From the NCBI GenBank assembly GCA_963609805.1, contig CAVDLN010000015.1:1-22794 (forward strand): a stretch of 22,794 nucleotides of DNA. Direction: 5' to 3'. A program made the translations under genes and the position numbers. Below are positions 15,509-22,794 of the stretch, one piece after another; position 1 is the stretch's first letter, and each line of letters opens with the position of its first letter. The DNA comes from CAMEON01 sp963609805 (GTDB lineage: Bacteria > Bacillota > Clostridia > Oscillospirales > CAG-272). The notes beneath the pieces are model-generated. The model did no database searches. It saw nothing but the letters and a program-made list of their open reading frames with translations, and was not told the origin of the DNA.

Positions 15509-17215
15509 ATGAAAAAGAAAATATTCTGGAGTGTCTTTGCGCTGTCCGCACTGTCCGTGCTGCTGGTTTTCCTTTCCGCTATTTACGCGGTCAACCGCAG
15601 CAGTCAGAAGGTGGTGGAGGAGCGGCTGATAGCGGAGTCGGAGCTGCTGGCCTGCATGCTGAAGCAGCCGGACGATATCTCCCGCCTGAAGGACTACACG
15701 GACAGGGATCAGTTCCGTATTACGGTCATTGATGCGGACGGAAACGTGCTGTATGAGAACAGTGGGAGCGGGACGGATTCCGCGGCAAGCGAAAATCATT
15801 CCGACCGCGCGGAAGTGATTGCGGCTCTGGAGGGGACGCCCCACACGGTGCAGCGCTATTCGGCAACGCTGGGCCACACCATGACCTACTATGCGGTGAC
15901 GGCAGCCATGGACAATGGGGAAACCATTGTAGTCCGGCTGGCGGTGCGCAGCAGTGAGATAGGATCCTTCCTGCTGACGGCGCTGCCGTTTCTGCTGCTG
16001 GCATTGGCTTTGTCGCTGATCCTGTCCTCCCTGCTGGCGGGACGCCTTTCCGTGCGCGTATCCGACAGAATAGGCAACGTGGCGTACAGCCTGCGTTCCC
16101 TCAACGAGGGAAAGTACGAGCCGCTGCAGACAGACAGCAGGGAGCCGGAACTGTATGCGGTCTATCAGGAGATAAACGAGCTGAACGGAAAAACCTGTGC
16201 GCTGCTGGAAAAGCAGAAGCGGGACAGGGAACGCCTGTACGCCGTTCTGGACAATATGTCGCAGGGCATGATTGCCATTGATGCGGAAGAAAAGATTGTA
16301 TTTGCCAACAACAGTGCCCTGCATTATCTGGGCGGGACGGAGCAGGATATCGGGCGGCCGCTCAACTACCTGCTGGAGGATTCCGAGCTTTGTCGCAGGA
16401 TACGCGACAGCGGTACGGACGAGGTTTTTGATTATCCGTTCGAGGCCTACGACTTTACCGTGGCGGTTCGCCACCTGAAGGAAGAGGCACCCTCCGCGGG
16501 CGTGGCGGCTATCGTGATTCTGACGGATTCCACCGCCGAGAAAAAAATCGCGCGGGAAAAGAGCGATTTCTTCGCCAACGCATCGCATGAGCTGAAAACG
16601 CCGATTACGGTTATGCAGGGGCTGTCCGAGCTTTTGCTGGCGCGTCCCGGACTGGATGAAATCTCCCGCCGGGATGCGGATCGCATCCACCGGGAATGCC
16701 TGCGTATGGCGGATCTGATTGCGGACATGCTGCGGCTGAGCGAGTTGGAGCAGAGTGCCGACAGCGGGGACAACCGCACGGTTTTTGATCTGCACGCGGT
16801 GGTTGACGAATCGCTGGCGGAGCTGAATGCCCGCGTAGAATCCATGCACCTGACGGTGAGCGTCGCGGGCAGCGGCAAGGTGTCCGCCGATCCCAAAAAG
16901 ATGTACGAGCTTGTCAACAATCTGCTTTCCAACGCCGTCAATTACAATAAGCAGGGCGGCCGCATCGATGTCACGATCGGCGAGACGGACGGTCACACGG
17001 TGCTGAATGTCCGCGACACGGGCATCGGCATCGCGCGGGAGCACCTGCCGCGCCTGTGCGAGCGATTCTATCGGGTTGACAAATCCCGCTCCAAGAGTAC
17101 CGGCGGAACCGGATTGGGACTTGCCATTGTCAAGCATATCTGCGCTCTCTACGGAGCCGAGCTGAAAATCGACAGCGAGCCGGATGTCGGAACAACCGTG
17201 ACGGTGCGCTTCTGA
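15509..17215 (+). CDS. phoR: PhoR-type membrane sensor histidine kinase
   Basis: The 568-residue kinase has two membrane helices (about 7-28 and 153-178) flanking an extracellular region of about 125 residues. It continues with a HAMP-like stretch, a cytosolic PAS region (about 242-345: MSQGMIAIDAEEKIVFANNSA), and the HisKA box FANASHELKTP with phospho-acceptor His360. The HATPase domain has N-box ELVNNLLSNAVNYN, G1 DTGIGI (503-508), ERFYRVDKSRS, and G2 GGTGLGLAI (532-540). The layout matches PhoR and its WalK-like relatives. It should phosphorylate the regulator encoded just upstream. The ATG at 15509 follows AAGGAG by six bases. Confidence 0.9.
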   Translation: MKKKIFWSVFALSALSVLLVFLSAIYAVNRSSQKVVEERLIAESELLACMLKQPDDISRLKDYTDRDQFRITVIDADGNVLYENSGSGTDSAASENHSDRAEVIAALEGTPHTVQRYSATLGHTMTYYAVTAAMDNGETIVVRLAVRSSEIGSFLLTALPFLLLALALSLILSSLLAGRLSVRVSDRIGNVAYSLRSLNEGKYEPLQTDSREPELYAVYQEINELNGKTCALLEKQKRDRERLYAVLDNMSQGMIAIDAEEKIVFANNSALHYLGGTEQDIGRPLNYLLEDSELCRRIRDSGTDEVFDYPFEAYDFTVAVRHLKEEAPSAGVAAIVILTDSTAEKKIAREKSDFFANASHELKTPITVMQGLSELLLARPGLDEISRRDADRIHRECLRMADLIADMLRLSELEQSADSGDNRTVFDLHAVVDESLAELNARVESMHLTVSVAGSGKVSADPKKMYELVNNLLSNAVNYNKQGGRIDVTIGETDGHTVLNVRDTGIGIAREHLPRLCERFYRVDKSRSKSTGGTGLGLAIVKHICALYGAELKIDSEPDVGTTVTVRF

Positions 17216-17274
17216 ATCGACGCGGAACGCGGCGCAAAATGCGCGGAAATACTGTATACGGAATAAATTTTTTG

Positions 17275-17306
17275 ACTCCTCCTGCCGTGCGGCGGGAGGA
17301 GTTTTT
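17275..17306 (+). terminator. Strong terminator after phoR
   Basis: ACTCCTCCTGCC (17275-17286) pairs with GGCGGGAGGAGT (17291-17302), 12 bp with one G-T wobble and the loop GTGC, followed by a T tract. It lies about 60 bp after the phoR stop. On the other strand the same stem is followed by A, so it is not bidirectional. Confidence 0.9.
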
Positions 17307-17350
17307 GCTGTCCTGCACGGAGGTGCATCCGCCGCGGAAGCATAGGCGGC

Positions 17351-17929
17351 TTATTTTCTCTGCATGCTTTTCAGAACGCTCTGCAGGGAGTTTTCCAGAA
17401 CAAGCGCGAAATAATCCGCCGCTTTTTCCGGGTCGTGACCTTCCTTGTCCGTAAATTCGTCAATGAGCAGTCCCGCGACGGCTTCGGTATAAAAATGCGT
17501 AAGAAACTCCCTGAAGTCATCCTCCGCATGGACGCCGAGCTGCTGCTCCGCGTCACAGACGAGCTTTCGCGTGATGCCGATGAAGTCGGCATAGAAGAAT
17601 CGCTTCATTTCATCACGCCCCATGCTGTCATAGGCGCAGCAGAGAAGATGTTTGTTCTCACGCACATAGTTCATGACGAACAGCACGGCTTCCCGATAGT
17701 CCACCAGCAGGTCAAACTGTTTTACCACCTCGATGGCTTCCTCTTCCAGCATCCATTTCAGCAGAGCGTAAATGTCCTCGAAGTGATAATAAAACGTTTT
17801 GCGGTTGAAGCCGCAGTCCGCAATAATCTCGCTGACCGTAATTTTCGAGAGCGGCTTTTTCTCCATGTATTTTTTTAAAGATGCGGCGAGCGTCCGCCTT
17901 GTATTCATTGTGGTAATTTCGTGTTTCAC
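17351..17929 (-). CDS. TetR-family transcriptional regulator (DhaS-like)
   Basis: The 192-residue product has an N-terminal TetR helix-turn-helix: LSKITVSEIIADCGFNRKTF then YYHFEDIYALL, followed by a helical ligand domain without clear ligand motifs. The GTG at 17927-17929 is chosen because AAGGGAG (17939-17945) precedes it and because the promoter found at 17955-17983 makes the upstream in-frame starts (17953 and 17983) untranscribed or nearly so. It is divergent from the small-protein/MMPL operon, the usual arrangement for a local repressor of an exporter; that role is inferred. No clear terminator of its own was seen. Confidence 0.88.
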   Translation of the reverse strand: MKHEITTMNTRRTLAASLKKYMEKKPLSKITVSEIIADCGFNRKTFYYHFEDIYALLKWMLEEEAIEVVKQFDLLVDYREAVLFVMNYVRENKHLLCCAYDSMGRDEMKRFFYADFIGITRKLVCDAEQQLGVHAEDDFREFLTHFYTEAVAGLLIDEFTDKEGHDPEKAADYFALVLENSLQSVLKSMQRK

Positions 17930-17954
17930 GGCAATTTCAACTCCCTTCCCGTTC

Positions 17955-17983
17955 ATTATACAGTTGTCCGGCATTCCTTTCAA
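17955..17983 (-). promoter_or_regulatory. Sigma-A promoter of the tetR gene
   Basis: On the minus strand, TTGAAA (17983-17978) and a perfect TATAAT (17960-17955) are separated by 17 bp. Transcription would start near 17948, about 20 nt before the GTG start, which helps fix that start. Confidence 0.75.
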
Positions 17984-17999
17984 TGGGCAAGAGCGGACA

Positions 18000-18059
18000 T
18001 TTGACCGTCAATTCATGCCGGATTGACCGTTTTACCCCAAACATGGGCAGTTTGACCGT
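18000..18059. repeat. Three direct repeats of TTGACCGT in the tetR/MMPL divergent region (possible operators)
   Basis: TTGACCGT occurs at 18001-18008, 18023-18030 and 18052-18059; the last two continue as TTGACCGTTTT. The first and third are also preceded by ATGGGCA (17983-17989 and 18043-18049). Start-to-start spacings are 22 and 29 bp. The third copy could double as a -35, but the nearest -10-like TAAAAT (18082-18087) is 24 bp away, too far for a normal promoter. Operator function is an inference; TetR sites are usually inverted, not direct, repeats. Confidence 0.5.
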
Positions 18060-18158
18060 TTTATTCGTGCCTCCCCTGCGTTAAAATAGCAGCCGATTCA
18101 GGGAATCGTCGATTTACTCGGCATAACCCGGGGTTCCCTTGGAAAGGGAGGCGGAAAT

Positions 18159-18458
18159 ATGGGCGACAGGATGTATCGGGTATGCCTGACCGTGCCGTTA
18201 GGCAAGCGGGAAGGAACAATGCTGCTGCGGGAGACCGACGGCGTGATTGACGGATGGATTGCTTTAATGAAGGAGAAAAACAGGCTTTCCGGGGTGCTTT
18301 CCGGGGAAGGACGGCTGACTCTTTCCGGTGTAATCCGCACGCTTGCCGGTACGGTGAATTACACGGCGACGGGTGCCGTCGTCGGACAGAAGGTGTTTCT
18401 GAATTTCAGAACGGATACCGGGAAAAATTATCCGCTTACCGGAGAGGAGTATTGCTGA
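18159..18458 (+). CDS. Small protein of unknown function preceding the MMPL exporter
   Basis: The 99-residue product has no signal peptide or membrane helix. It is rich in short alternating strands with Gly turns (VCLTVPLGKREGTMLL, LSGVLSGEGRLTLSG, NYTATGAVVGQKVFLNF), suggesting a small beta-barrel or sandwich. No known family motif was recognised. It is probably real: AGGGAGG precedes the ATG at 18159, and its TGA overlaps the MMPL ATG (TGATG), so the two are translationally coupled. It is the first gene of the operon divergent from tetR. A cytosolic partner or ligand-binding accessory of the exporter is possible but unsupported. Confidence 0.75.
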   Translation: MGDRMYRVCLTVPLGKREGTMLLRETDGVIDGWIALMKEKNRLSGVLSGEGRLTLSGVIRTLAGTVNYTATGAVVGQKVFLNFRTDTGKNYPLTGEEYC

Positions 18459-20515
18459 TGACTAAAATCTATCGACAAATAGTCAACCATCCCAAATTCA
18501 TCATCGCGGTTTTTCTCATACTGCTTGCTGTCAGCCTGGTCTGCGGGCAGTTCGTCGAGGTTAACTATGATATGAACGATTATCTGCCGCCGGACAGTGC
18601 TTCCACACTGGCTCTTGAGCTGATGGAGCAGGAGTACGGGGGAGGCATTCCGAATGCGCGCGTGATGGTGAAGAACGTGACCGTTCCGCAGGCACTGGAG
18701 TACAAGGAAAAACTGGCGGCCGTGGACGGCGTGACCGATGTCACCTGGCTGGACGATTCGGAAAGCATAACCGTTCCGCTTGAAGTCCTGGATGCGGACA
18801 CGGTGGAGGCCTACTATAAGGGCGGAAATGCGTTGTTTTCCGTGACCATCGACGAGGATAAGCGTATTGAGGCCGTTAATGCGATCCGGGATATCATCGG
18901 AGATGACAACGCCATGACCGGCAGTGCCGTTACGACGGCGGTCGCCACCACGAGCACCGTTGATGAAATCACCGTAATTGCGATGATTGCGGTCGCGTTC
19001 GTGCTGGTCGTGCTTCTTCTTACAACGACCTCGTTTGCGGAGCCGTTCCTTGTGCTGGCGGGACTCGGCGTCGCGATTGCCATCAACGCGGGAAGCAATC
19101 TGATGTTCGGCGAGATTTCTTTCGTGACCAATGCGGCCGGAAATATTCTGCAGCTTGCGGTCTCGCTTGACTATTCCGTTTTCCTGCTGCACCGCTTTGC
19201 GGAATGCAGGCAGACGGCAGATGATCCCAAGGAGGCCATGGTGCAGGCACTGACCATGTCCGCGACATCCATTCTGTCCAGCGGGCTTACCACGGTTATC
19301 GGATTTCTGGCACTGTGCCTGATGCAGTTTCAGATCGGCCCCGACCTCGGACTTGCGCTGGCAAAGGGTGTGGCAATCAGCCTGATTACCGTGTTTACAT
19401 TTATGCCTTCGCTGATTCTTTGCACCTACAGGCTGATTGACAAAACACGGCATCGTTCCGTCATGCCCTCCTTCGGAAAATTCGGCAGGTTTGTCAGCCG
19501 CGTGATGCTGCCTATGGTCATTGTGTTTTCGATTCTTGTCGTACCGAGCTATCTGGCGTCCAACGCCAACAGCTTCTACTACGGCGCGTCGCATATTTTC
19601 GGCACCGAAACGCAGCTCGGGTCGGACGCGGAGAAGATTGAGAATGCCTTCGGGAAACAGGATACCTACGTGCTGATGGTTCCCAAGGACAGCACCGCCA
19701 CGCAGGCGGAGCTGTCGGAGGCACTGCATGAAATTCCTCAGGTCAGGAGTATCCTGTCATATGTGGATACCGTAGGCAAAACGATTCCCGAGCAGTATCT
19801 GGACAGCGGGACTCTTTCCAAGCTGAACAGTGAAAACTATACCCGCATGGTTCTCACGGTCAATGCCGCCTACGAGGGAGACGAGACATTCTCGCTGGTC
19901 GAGGAGATACGCGATACCGCGGAGGTATACTATCCGGGTGAATGGTATCTGGCCGGTGAAGGCGTATCCACCTATGATCTGATGGATACCGTGACGTCCG
20001 ACATGGTGAAGGTCAATCTCGTCGCCATCGGCGCTGTATTCCTCGTACTGCTGCTTACCATGAAATCGCTGGTTTTGCCGGTGATTCTGGTGCTGTCCAT
20101 CGAAACCGCCGTTTGGATTAATCTGGCTATTCCGTATTTCGCCGGCCACACCATTTTCTACATAGCATACCTGATTATCAGTTCGATACAGCTCGGCGCG
20201 ACGGTGGATTATGCCATCCTGTTTACCGACAGATACCGCGAGATGCGGGAGACCTTCGACAGGGGGGAAGCCGTTATACATACTGTTTCGGCGGTGGCGG
20301 TATCCATTCTGACTTCCGCAAGTGTACTGACCGTAGTTGGCTTTCTGCTGGGCATTTTTTCAACCCACGGACTGCTCTCGCAGCTTGGCTACTTCCTCGG
20401 AAAAGGGACGTTATGCTCACTTGCCATCGTGCTGTTCGTCCTTCCCGGGCTGCTCTGCCTGCTTGACAAGCTGATTGTCCGAAGAAAAAAAACAAAGGAG
20501 GCTGTTTCCCAATGA
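18458..20515 (+). CDS. MMPL/RND-family transporter
   Basis: The 685-residue polytopic membrane protein is built as two homologous halves, each with one helix, a large extracellular loop and a five-helix bundle. The first half has helix about 14-31, loop 32-170 and helices 171-325. The second half has helix about 346-368, loop to about 515 and helices to about 670. Proton-relay-type Asp-Tyr motifs occur in both: SLDYSVFLLHR (Asp238) and TVDYAILFTDR (Asp584). This matches MMPL exporters of the YdfJ kind, driven by the proton gradient, exporting lipids, drugs or peptides; the cargo is unknown. The ATG at 18458 follows GGAGAGGAG and overlaps the stop of the small gene; longer in-frame extensions lie inside that gene. 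It overlaps the next gene by ATGA. Confidence 0.9.
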   Translation: MTKIYRQIVNHPKFIIAVFLILLAVSLVCGQFVEVNYDMNDYLPPDSASTLALELMEQEYGGGIPNARVMVKNVTVPQALEYKEKLAAVDGVTDVTWLDDSESITVPLEVLDADTVEAYYKGGNALFSVTIDEDKRIEAVNAIRDIIGDDNAMTGSAVTTAVATTSTVDEITVIAMIAVAFVLVVLLLTTTSFAEPFLVLAGLGVAIAINAGSNLMFGEISFVTNAAGNILQLAVSLDYSVFLLHRFAECRQTADDPKEAMVQALTMSATSILSSGLTTVIGFLALCLMQFQIGPDLGLALAKGVAISLITVFTFMPSLILCTYRLIDKTRHRSVMPSFGKFGRFVSRVMLPMVIVFSILVVPSYLASNANSFYYGASHIFGTETQLGSDAEKIENAFGKQDTYVLMVPKDSTATQAELSEALHEIPQVRSILSYVDTVGKTIPEQYLDSGTLSKLNSENYTRMVLTVNAAYEGDETFSLVEEIRDTAEVYYPGEWYLAGEGVSTYDLMDTVTSDMVKVNLVAIGAVFLVLLLTMKSLVLPVILVLSIETAVWINLAIPYFAGHTIFYIAYLIISSIQLGATVDYAILFTDRYREMRETFDRGEAVIHTVSAVAVSILTSASVLTVVGFLLGIFSTHGLLSQLGYFLGKGTLCSLAIVLFVLPGLLCLLDKLIVRRKKTKEAVSQ

Positions 20516-22530
20516 AATATACCAAAAAAATTGCTGCGGCTGTGTTGTCCGTGTTGATGCTGGGCTCTTTTGCCCTGCCCGCGCCGGCCGCATACGCACC
20601 GTCCGGAAAAGAAGAGGTTATCTATATCATGACCGATGCCGCAGGCACGGTGACGGATATTGAGGCGGTCAATATTTTTGCCGGCGGCGACATTACCGAC
20701 TACGGGGATTACTCGAATGTTAAGATGCTTAATACCGACGATGCACTCACGCGGGACGGGGATAAAATCACCTTTTCGTCCGATGCCGCCAGAGTTTACT
20801 ATCAGGGAACAATGAAAAGTACGGTGATTCCCTGGAAGATATCGATTCGGTATTATCTTGACGGGACGGAGTATCCCGCCGAGGAGATTGCCGGCGGGAG
20901 CGGCGCGTTGGAAATCCGCTTTTCGGTGAGCAAAAACGAGGAATGCAAAGGCAGCTTTTATGAGGACTATGCGTTGCAGGCTTCCTTTACGCTGGACACC
21001 GACCGCTGCAAAAATATCGTCGCAAGCGGCGCAACCGTTGCCAATGTGGGCAGCGACAGGCAGCTCACCTACACGATTCTGCCGGGACGCGGAATTGACA
21101 CATCTATCTTCGCCGATGTCACGGATTTTGAAATGGAATCGGTTGCCATAAACGGTGTGCGTCTGAACCTCAATATTGAGGTGGACACAGCCGAACTCAT
21201 GGACAAGGTGAACGAAATCGTCTCCGCTATAGGGGATCTTGACGGCGGTGCCGCCGAACTGAGCAGCGGAGCCGACGCGCTCAGCGGTGCGACAGACACG
21301 CTGAACGGCAAGGTCGGTGAACTTAACGACGGCGTGGGTGCTTTGGCGGACGGTGCGGAAAATCTGTATTCCGGGCTCTCGGAAATCACGGAGAAAAGCA
21401 GCCAACTGACTTTCGCGGCCTATACGGCATACGAGGGACTTTGCTCCGCCGCCGCGTCCGTTCTCAACGTTCAGCTTCGAGCAAACGGTATGGATACCGT
21501 TTCCCTCACCCCTTCTGACTATTCCGTCGTACTGCTTGGGCTGCTGGAAAAGATGGATGCCGATGCTGTCTATAAACAGGCCTATCAGGCGGCACTGCAG
21601 CAGGTGACGGAACAGGTGAATGCTCGGGCGGACGGGCTGTACCTGAGCTATGCGGAATCGCAGGCGGATGAAATCTGCATGGCATATGTTTCCTCGCAGG
21701 CGGAAACGCTGTATGCTCAGGTTGCCGCGCAGGCTGTCTATGAGCAGTTGATTCTGAACGGCTGCCCGGAGGAACAGGCTGCCGCATTCCTGAAAACGCA
21801 GGACGGACAGGATGCGGTATCGCAGGCTGCCACCGGCATGACCGACGAGCAGAAAGCGCAGATTCTGCATGCGGCGGCTGTAGGGCTGACGGATGAGCAG
21901 CGGGAGCAGATCCTTCAGGGGGCTGCCGCTTCCATGACGGAGGAGCAGAAAACACAGCTCAGAGAATCCTGTATCCGTCAGATGATGGCATCGGATGAAG
22001 TAACGGCGCAGATTGACGCCGCCGTGGCCGAGGTCAGCGCCGCCGCAAAGCAGGTGTCCGAACTGAAGGGACAGCTTGACAATTACGGGATATTTTATCA
22101 GGGACTTTTGGATTATACCGGTGCCGTAGGCGACGCCGCAGACGGAGCTCAGAGTCTGAAGCTCAACATGGATACGCTTTACGGCAATACCGGAACACTC
22201 AAGCTTTCCGTGGGTGAGCTGAACGATGCCGTAAAGGAACTGTACGACGGAACAAAGAAGCTGTCCGACGGGACCTCGGAATTTGTCAATAAAACGTCCG
22301 ATATCGATACGCAGATCAGCGACGAAATTGACTCCGTGCTTTCATCCGTCAGCGGCGGAGACGGTGAAACCGTGTCTTTTGTGTCCGATAAGAACACCGA
22401 TGTGGAGTCTGTACAGTTTGTCATCAAAACCGCGGCAATCGAAAAGGCCGAGGCGGCAGAGACCGAAACCACGGGGGAGGAAACGCTGACTTTCTGGCAG
22501 AAACTGCTTCGCCTGTTCGGGCTGTACTGA
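20512..22530 (+). CDS. Secreted Leu-Gly heptad-repeat protein (YhgE/EsaA-like), partner of the MMPL transporter
   Basis: The 672-residue product has a signal peptide (1 to about 29, cleavage near the APAAYA segment). A beta-rich domain spans about 33-225. Leu-Gly heptads of the XXXLXXG type (about 240-290: ELSSGADALSGATDTLNGKV) are followed by a long, Ala/Gln-rich helical region. Three 16-residue repeats begin at Met443 (MTDEQKAQIL, LTDEQREQIL, MTEEQKTQLR). More heptads span about 543-600, then an acidic linker and the tail TFWQKLLRLFGLY. Such heptads occur in YhgE/Pip and EsaA-type surface proteins. Unlike those, no internal membrane helices are seen. The ATG overlaps the MMPL stop, so the two are made together and probably act together at the envelope. 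Confidence 0.85.
   Translation: MKYTKKIAAAVLSVLMLGSFALPAPAAYAPSGKEEVIYIMTDAAGTVTDIEAVNIFAGGDITDYGDYSNVKMLNTDDALTRDGDKITFSSDAARVYYQGTMKSTVIPWKISIRYYLDGTEYPAEEIAGGSGALEIRFSVSKNEECKGSFYEDYALQASFTLDTDRCKNIVASGATVANVGSDRQLTYTILPGRGIDTSIFADVTDFEMESVAINGVRLNLNIEVDTAELMDKVNEIVSAIGDLDGGAAELSSGADALSGATDTLNGKVGELNDGVGALADGAENLYSGLSEITEKSSQLTFAAYTAYEGLCSAAASVLNVQLRANGMDTVSLTPSDYSVVLLGLLEKMDADAVYKQAYQAALQQVTEQVNARADGLYLSYAESQADEICMAYVSSQAETLYAQVAAQAVYEQLILNGCPEEQAAAFLKTQDGQDAVSQAATGMTDEQKAQILHAAAVGLTDEQREQILQGAAASMTEEQKTQLRESCIRQMMASDEVTAQIDAAVAEVSAAAKQVSELKGQLDNYGIFYQGLLDYTGAVGDAADGAQSLKLNMDTLYGNTGTLKLSVGELNDAVKELYDGTKKLSDGTSEFVNKTSDIDTQISDEIDSVLSSVSGGDGETVSFVSDKNTDVESVQFVIKTAAIEKAEAAETETTGEETLTFWQKLLRLFGLY
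21838..21969 (+). repeat. Three tandem 48-bp coding repeats (16 residues each, last partial)
   Basis: Units start at 21838, 21886 and 21934 and encode MTDEQKAQILHAAAVG, LTDEQREQILQGAAAS and MTEEQKTQLRES. Conservation is at the protein level ([ML]T[DE]EQ[KR]xQ[IL]); the DNA has diverged, so this is an old duplication and not an unstable repeat. Confidence 0.8.
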
Positions 22531-22633
22531 TAATGCCCGCTGTGGACTGAATCTGCGGCTGTCCCCTGCCGGAGCATATGAGCCGCACCGCCGACGCACG
22601 GCGGGCAAAGACGGAACGGAAAGGGTAAGCAGC

Positions 22634-22671
22634 AAAAAAGCCTTGAAAGCTGACGCTTTCAAGGCTTTTTT
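22634..22671. terminator. Bidirectional terminator between the MMPL operon and tRNA-Ser
   Basis: A perfect 17-bp inverted repeat has arms at 22634-22650 and 22655-22671 and the loop TGAC. The outer six positions are A on one side and T on the other, so each strand ends in a U tract. It serves the plus-strand operon and the convergent tRNA gene. Confidence 0.92.
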
Positions 22672-22672
22672 G

Positions 22673-22764
22673 TGGCGGAGAGAAAGGGATTCGAACCCTT
22701 GTTGGAGGACTACTCCAAACACGATTTCCAGTCGTGCGCCTTAGACCAGCTCAGCCATCTCTCC
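22673..22764 (-). tRNA. tRNA-Ser, anticodon GGA
   Basis: The gene is 92 nt including an encoded CCA (22673-22675). The acceptor GGAGAGA (22764-22758) pairs with 22677-22683. The anticodon stem CACGA/TCGTG encloses the loop CTGGAAA, giving anticodon GGA (plus-strand 22727-22729), which reads UCC and UCU. A long variable arm (TTGGAG...CTCCAA), expected for tRNA-Ser, and the T arm AAGGG-TTCGAAT-CCCTT are present. Confidence 0.95.
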
Positions 22765-22794
22765 GTACGATAGGCAAACCCGCCGTATAAGAAC

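Noticed and set aside
15461..17137. A 558-codon minus-strand open frame opposite phoR, and similar long frames opposite pyrD, pyrB and the MMPL gene
   Set aside because: These arise from codon bias in GC-rich genes. Their translations are rich in His, Arg and Gln with no domain motifs, while the plus strand encodes clear enzymes and kinases.
17955..17983. TTG (17983) and ATG (17953) as starts for the TetR gene
   Set aside because: Both lie within or at the edge of a well-spaced TTGAAA/TATAAT promoter, upstream of or at the transcript start, and only the GTG at 17929 has a ribosome site.
18052..18087. TTGACC and TAAAAT as a promoter for the exporter operon
   Set aside because: The 24-bp spacing is too long for sigma-A promoters, and the TTGACC is part of a three-copy repeat better read as an operator.

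Overview
The window looks like chromosome from a fairly GC-rich Gram-positive anaerobe of the class Clostridia, possibly Oscillospirales (inference). Supporting signs are strong AGGAGG-type ribosome sites, SPII lipoproteins, the two-subunit PyrK/PyrD class 1B dihydroorotate dehydrogenase, a Bacillus-style TTTACA direct-repeat Pho box, a PhoU-PhoB-PhoR cluster and an MMPL plus heptad-repeat protein pair. No transposase, phage gene, integrase or CRISPR array was seen.

Left edge (1-3503, minus strand, visibly AT-richer than the rest). Position 1 lies inside a broken, frameshifted remnant of a lectin-like gene. Next come a lipoprotein of unknown function (219-1133) and a secreted 644-residue protein (1181-3115). 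The latter joins ricin-type beta-trefoil lectin regions to a C-terminal domain that reads as a caspase-like (CHAT-type) peptidase with a His498/Cys560 pair. This secreted lectin-protease and its lipoprotein neighbour are the least familiar part of the window.

Middle (3504-10315, plus strand). A pyrimidine operon has a near-consensus promoter and a probable transcription attenuator in its leader. The gene order is pyrC-pyrK-pyrD-pyrF-HAD phosphatase-pyrE-pyrB-pyrI, with many ATGA overlaps, ending in a clear terminator. It encodes aspartate carbamoyltransferase (catalytic and regulatory chains), dihydroorotase, dihydroorotate dehydrogenase, OPRTase and OMP decarboxylase, which is the route from carbamoyl phosphate to UMP. 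Carbamoyl-phosphate synthase and pyrR are not in the window.

Phosphate region (10316-17306, plus strand). A Pho-box promoter precedes pstS, a fused pstC-pstA and pstB. A second promoter drives phoU, a PhoB-type regulator and a PhoR-type kinase, ending in a strong terminator. The PstS lobes appear in swapped order (circular permutation), and the two permeases are one polypeptide.

Right part (17351-22671). A TetR regulator (minus strand) is divergent from a tightly coupled operon: a 99-residue protein of unknown function, an MMPL/RND-type exporter, and a secreted protein with Leu-Gly heptads, three 16-residue repeats and an amphipathic aromatic C-terminal tail. Three direct repeats of TTGACCGT lie in the divergent intergenic region. 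A perfect bidirectional terminator separates this operon from a convergent tRNA-Ser(GGA).
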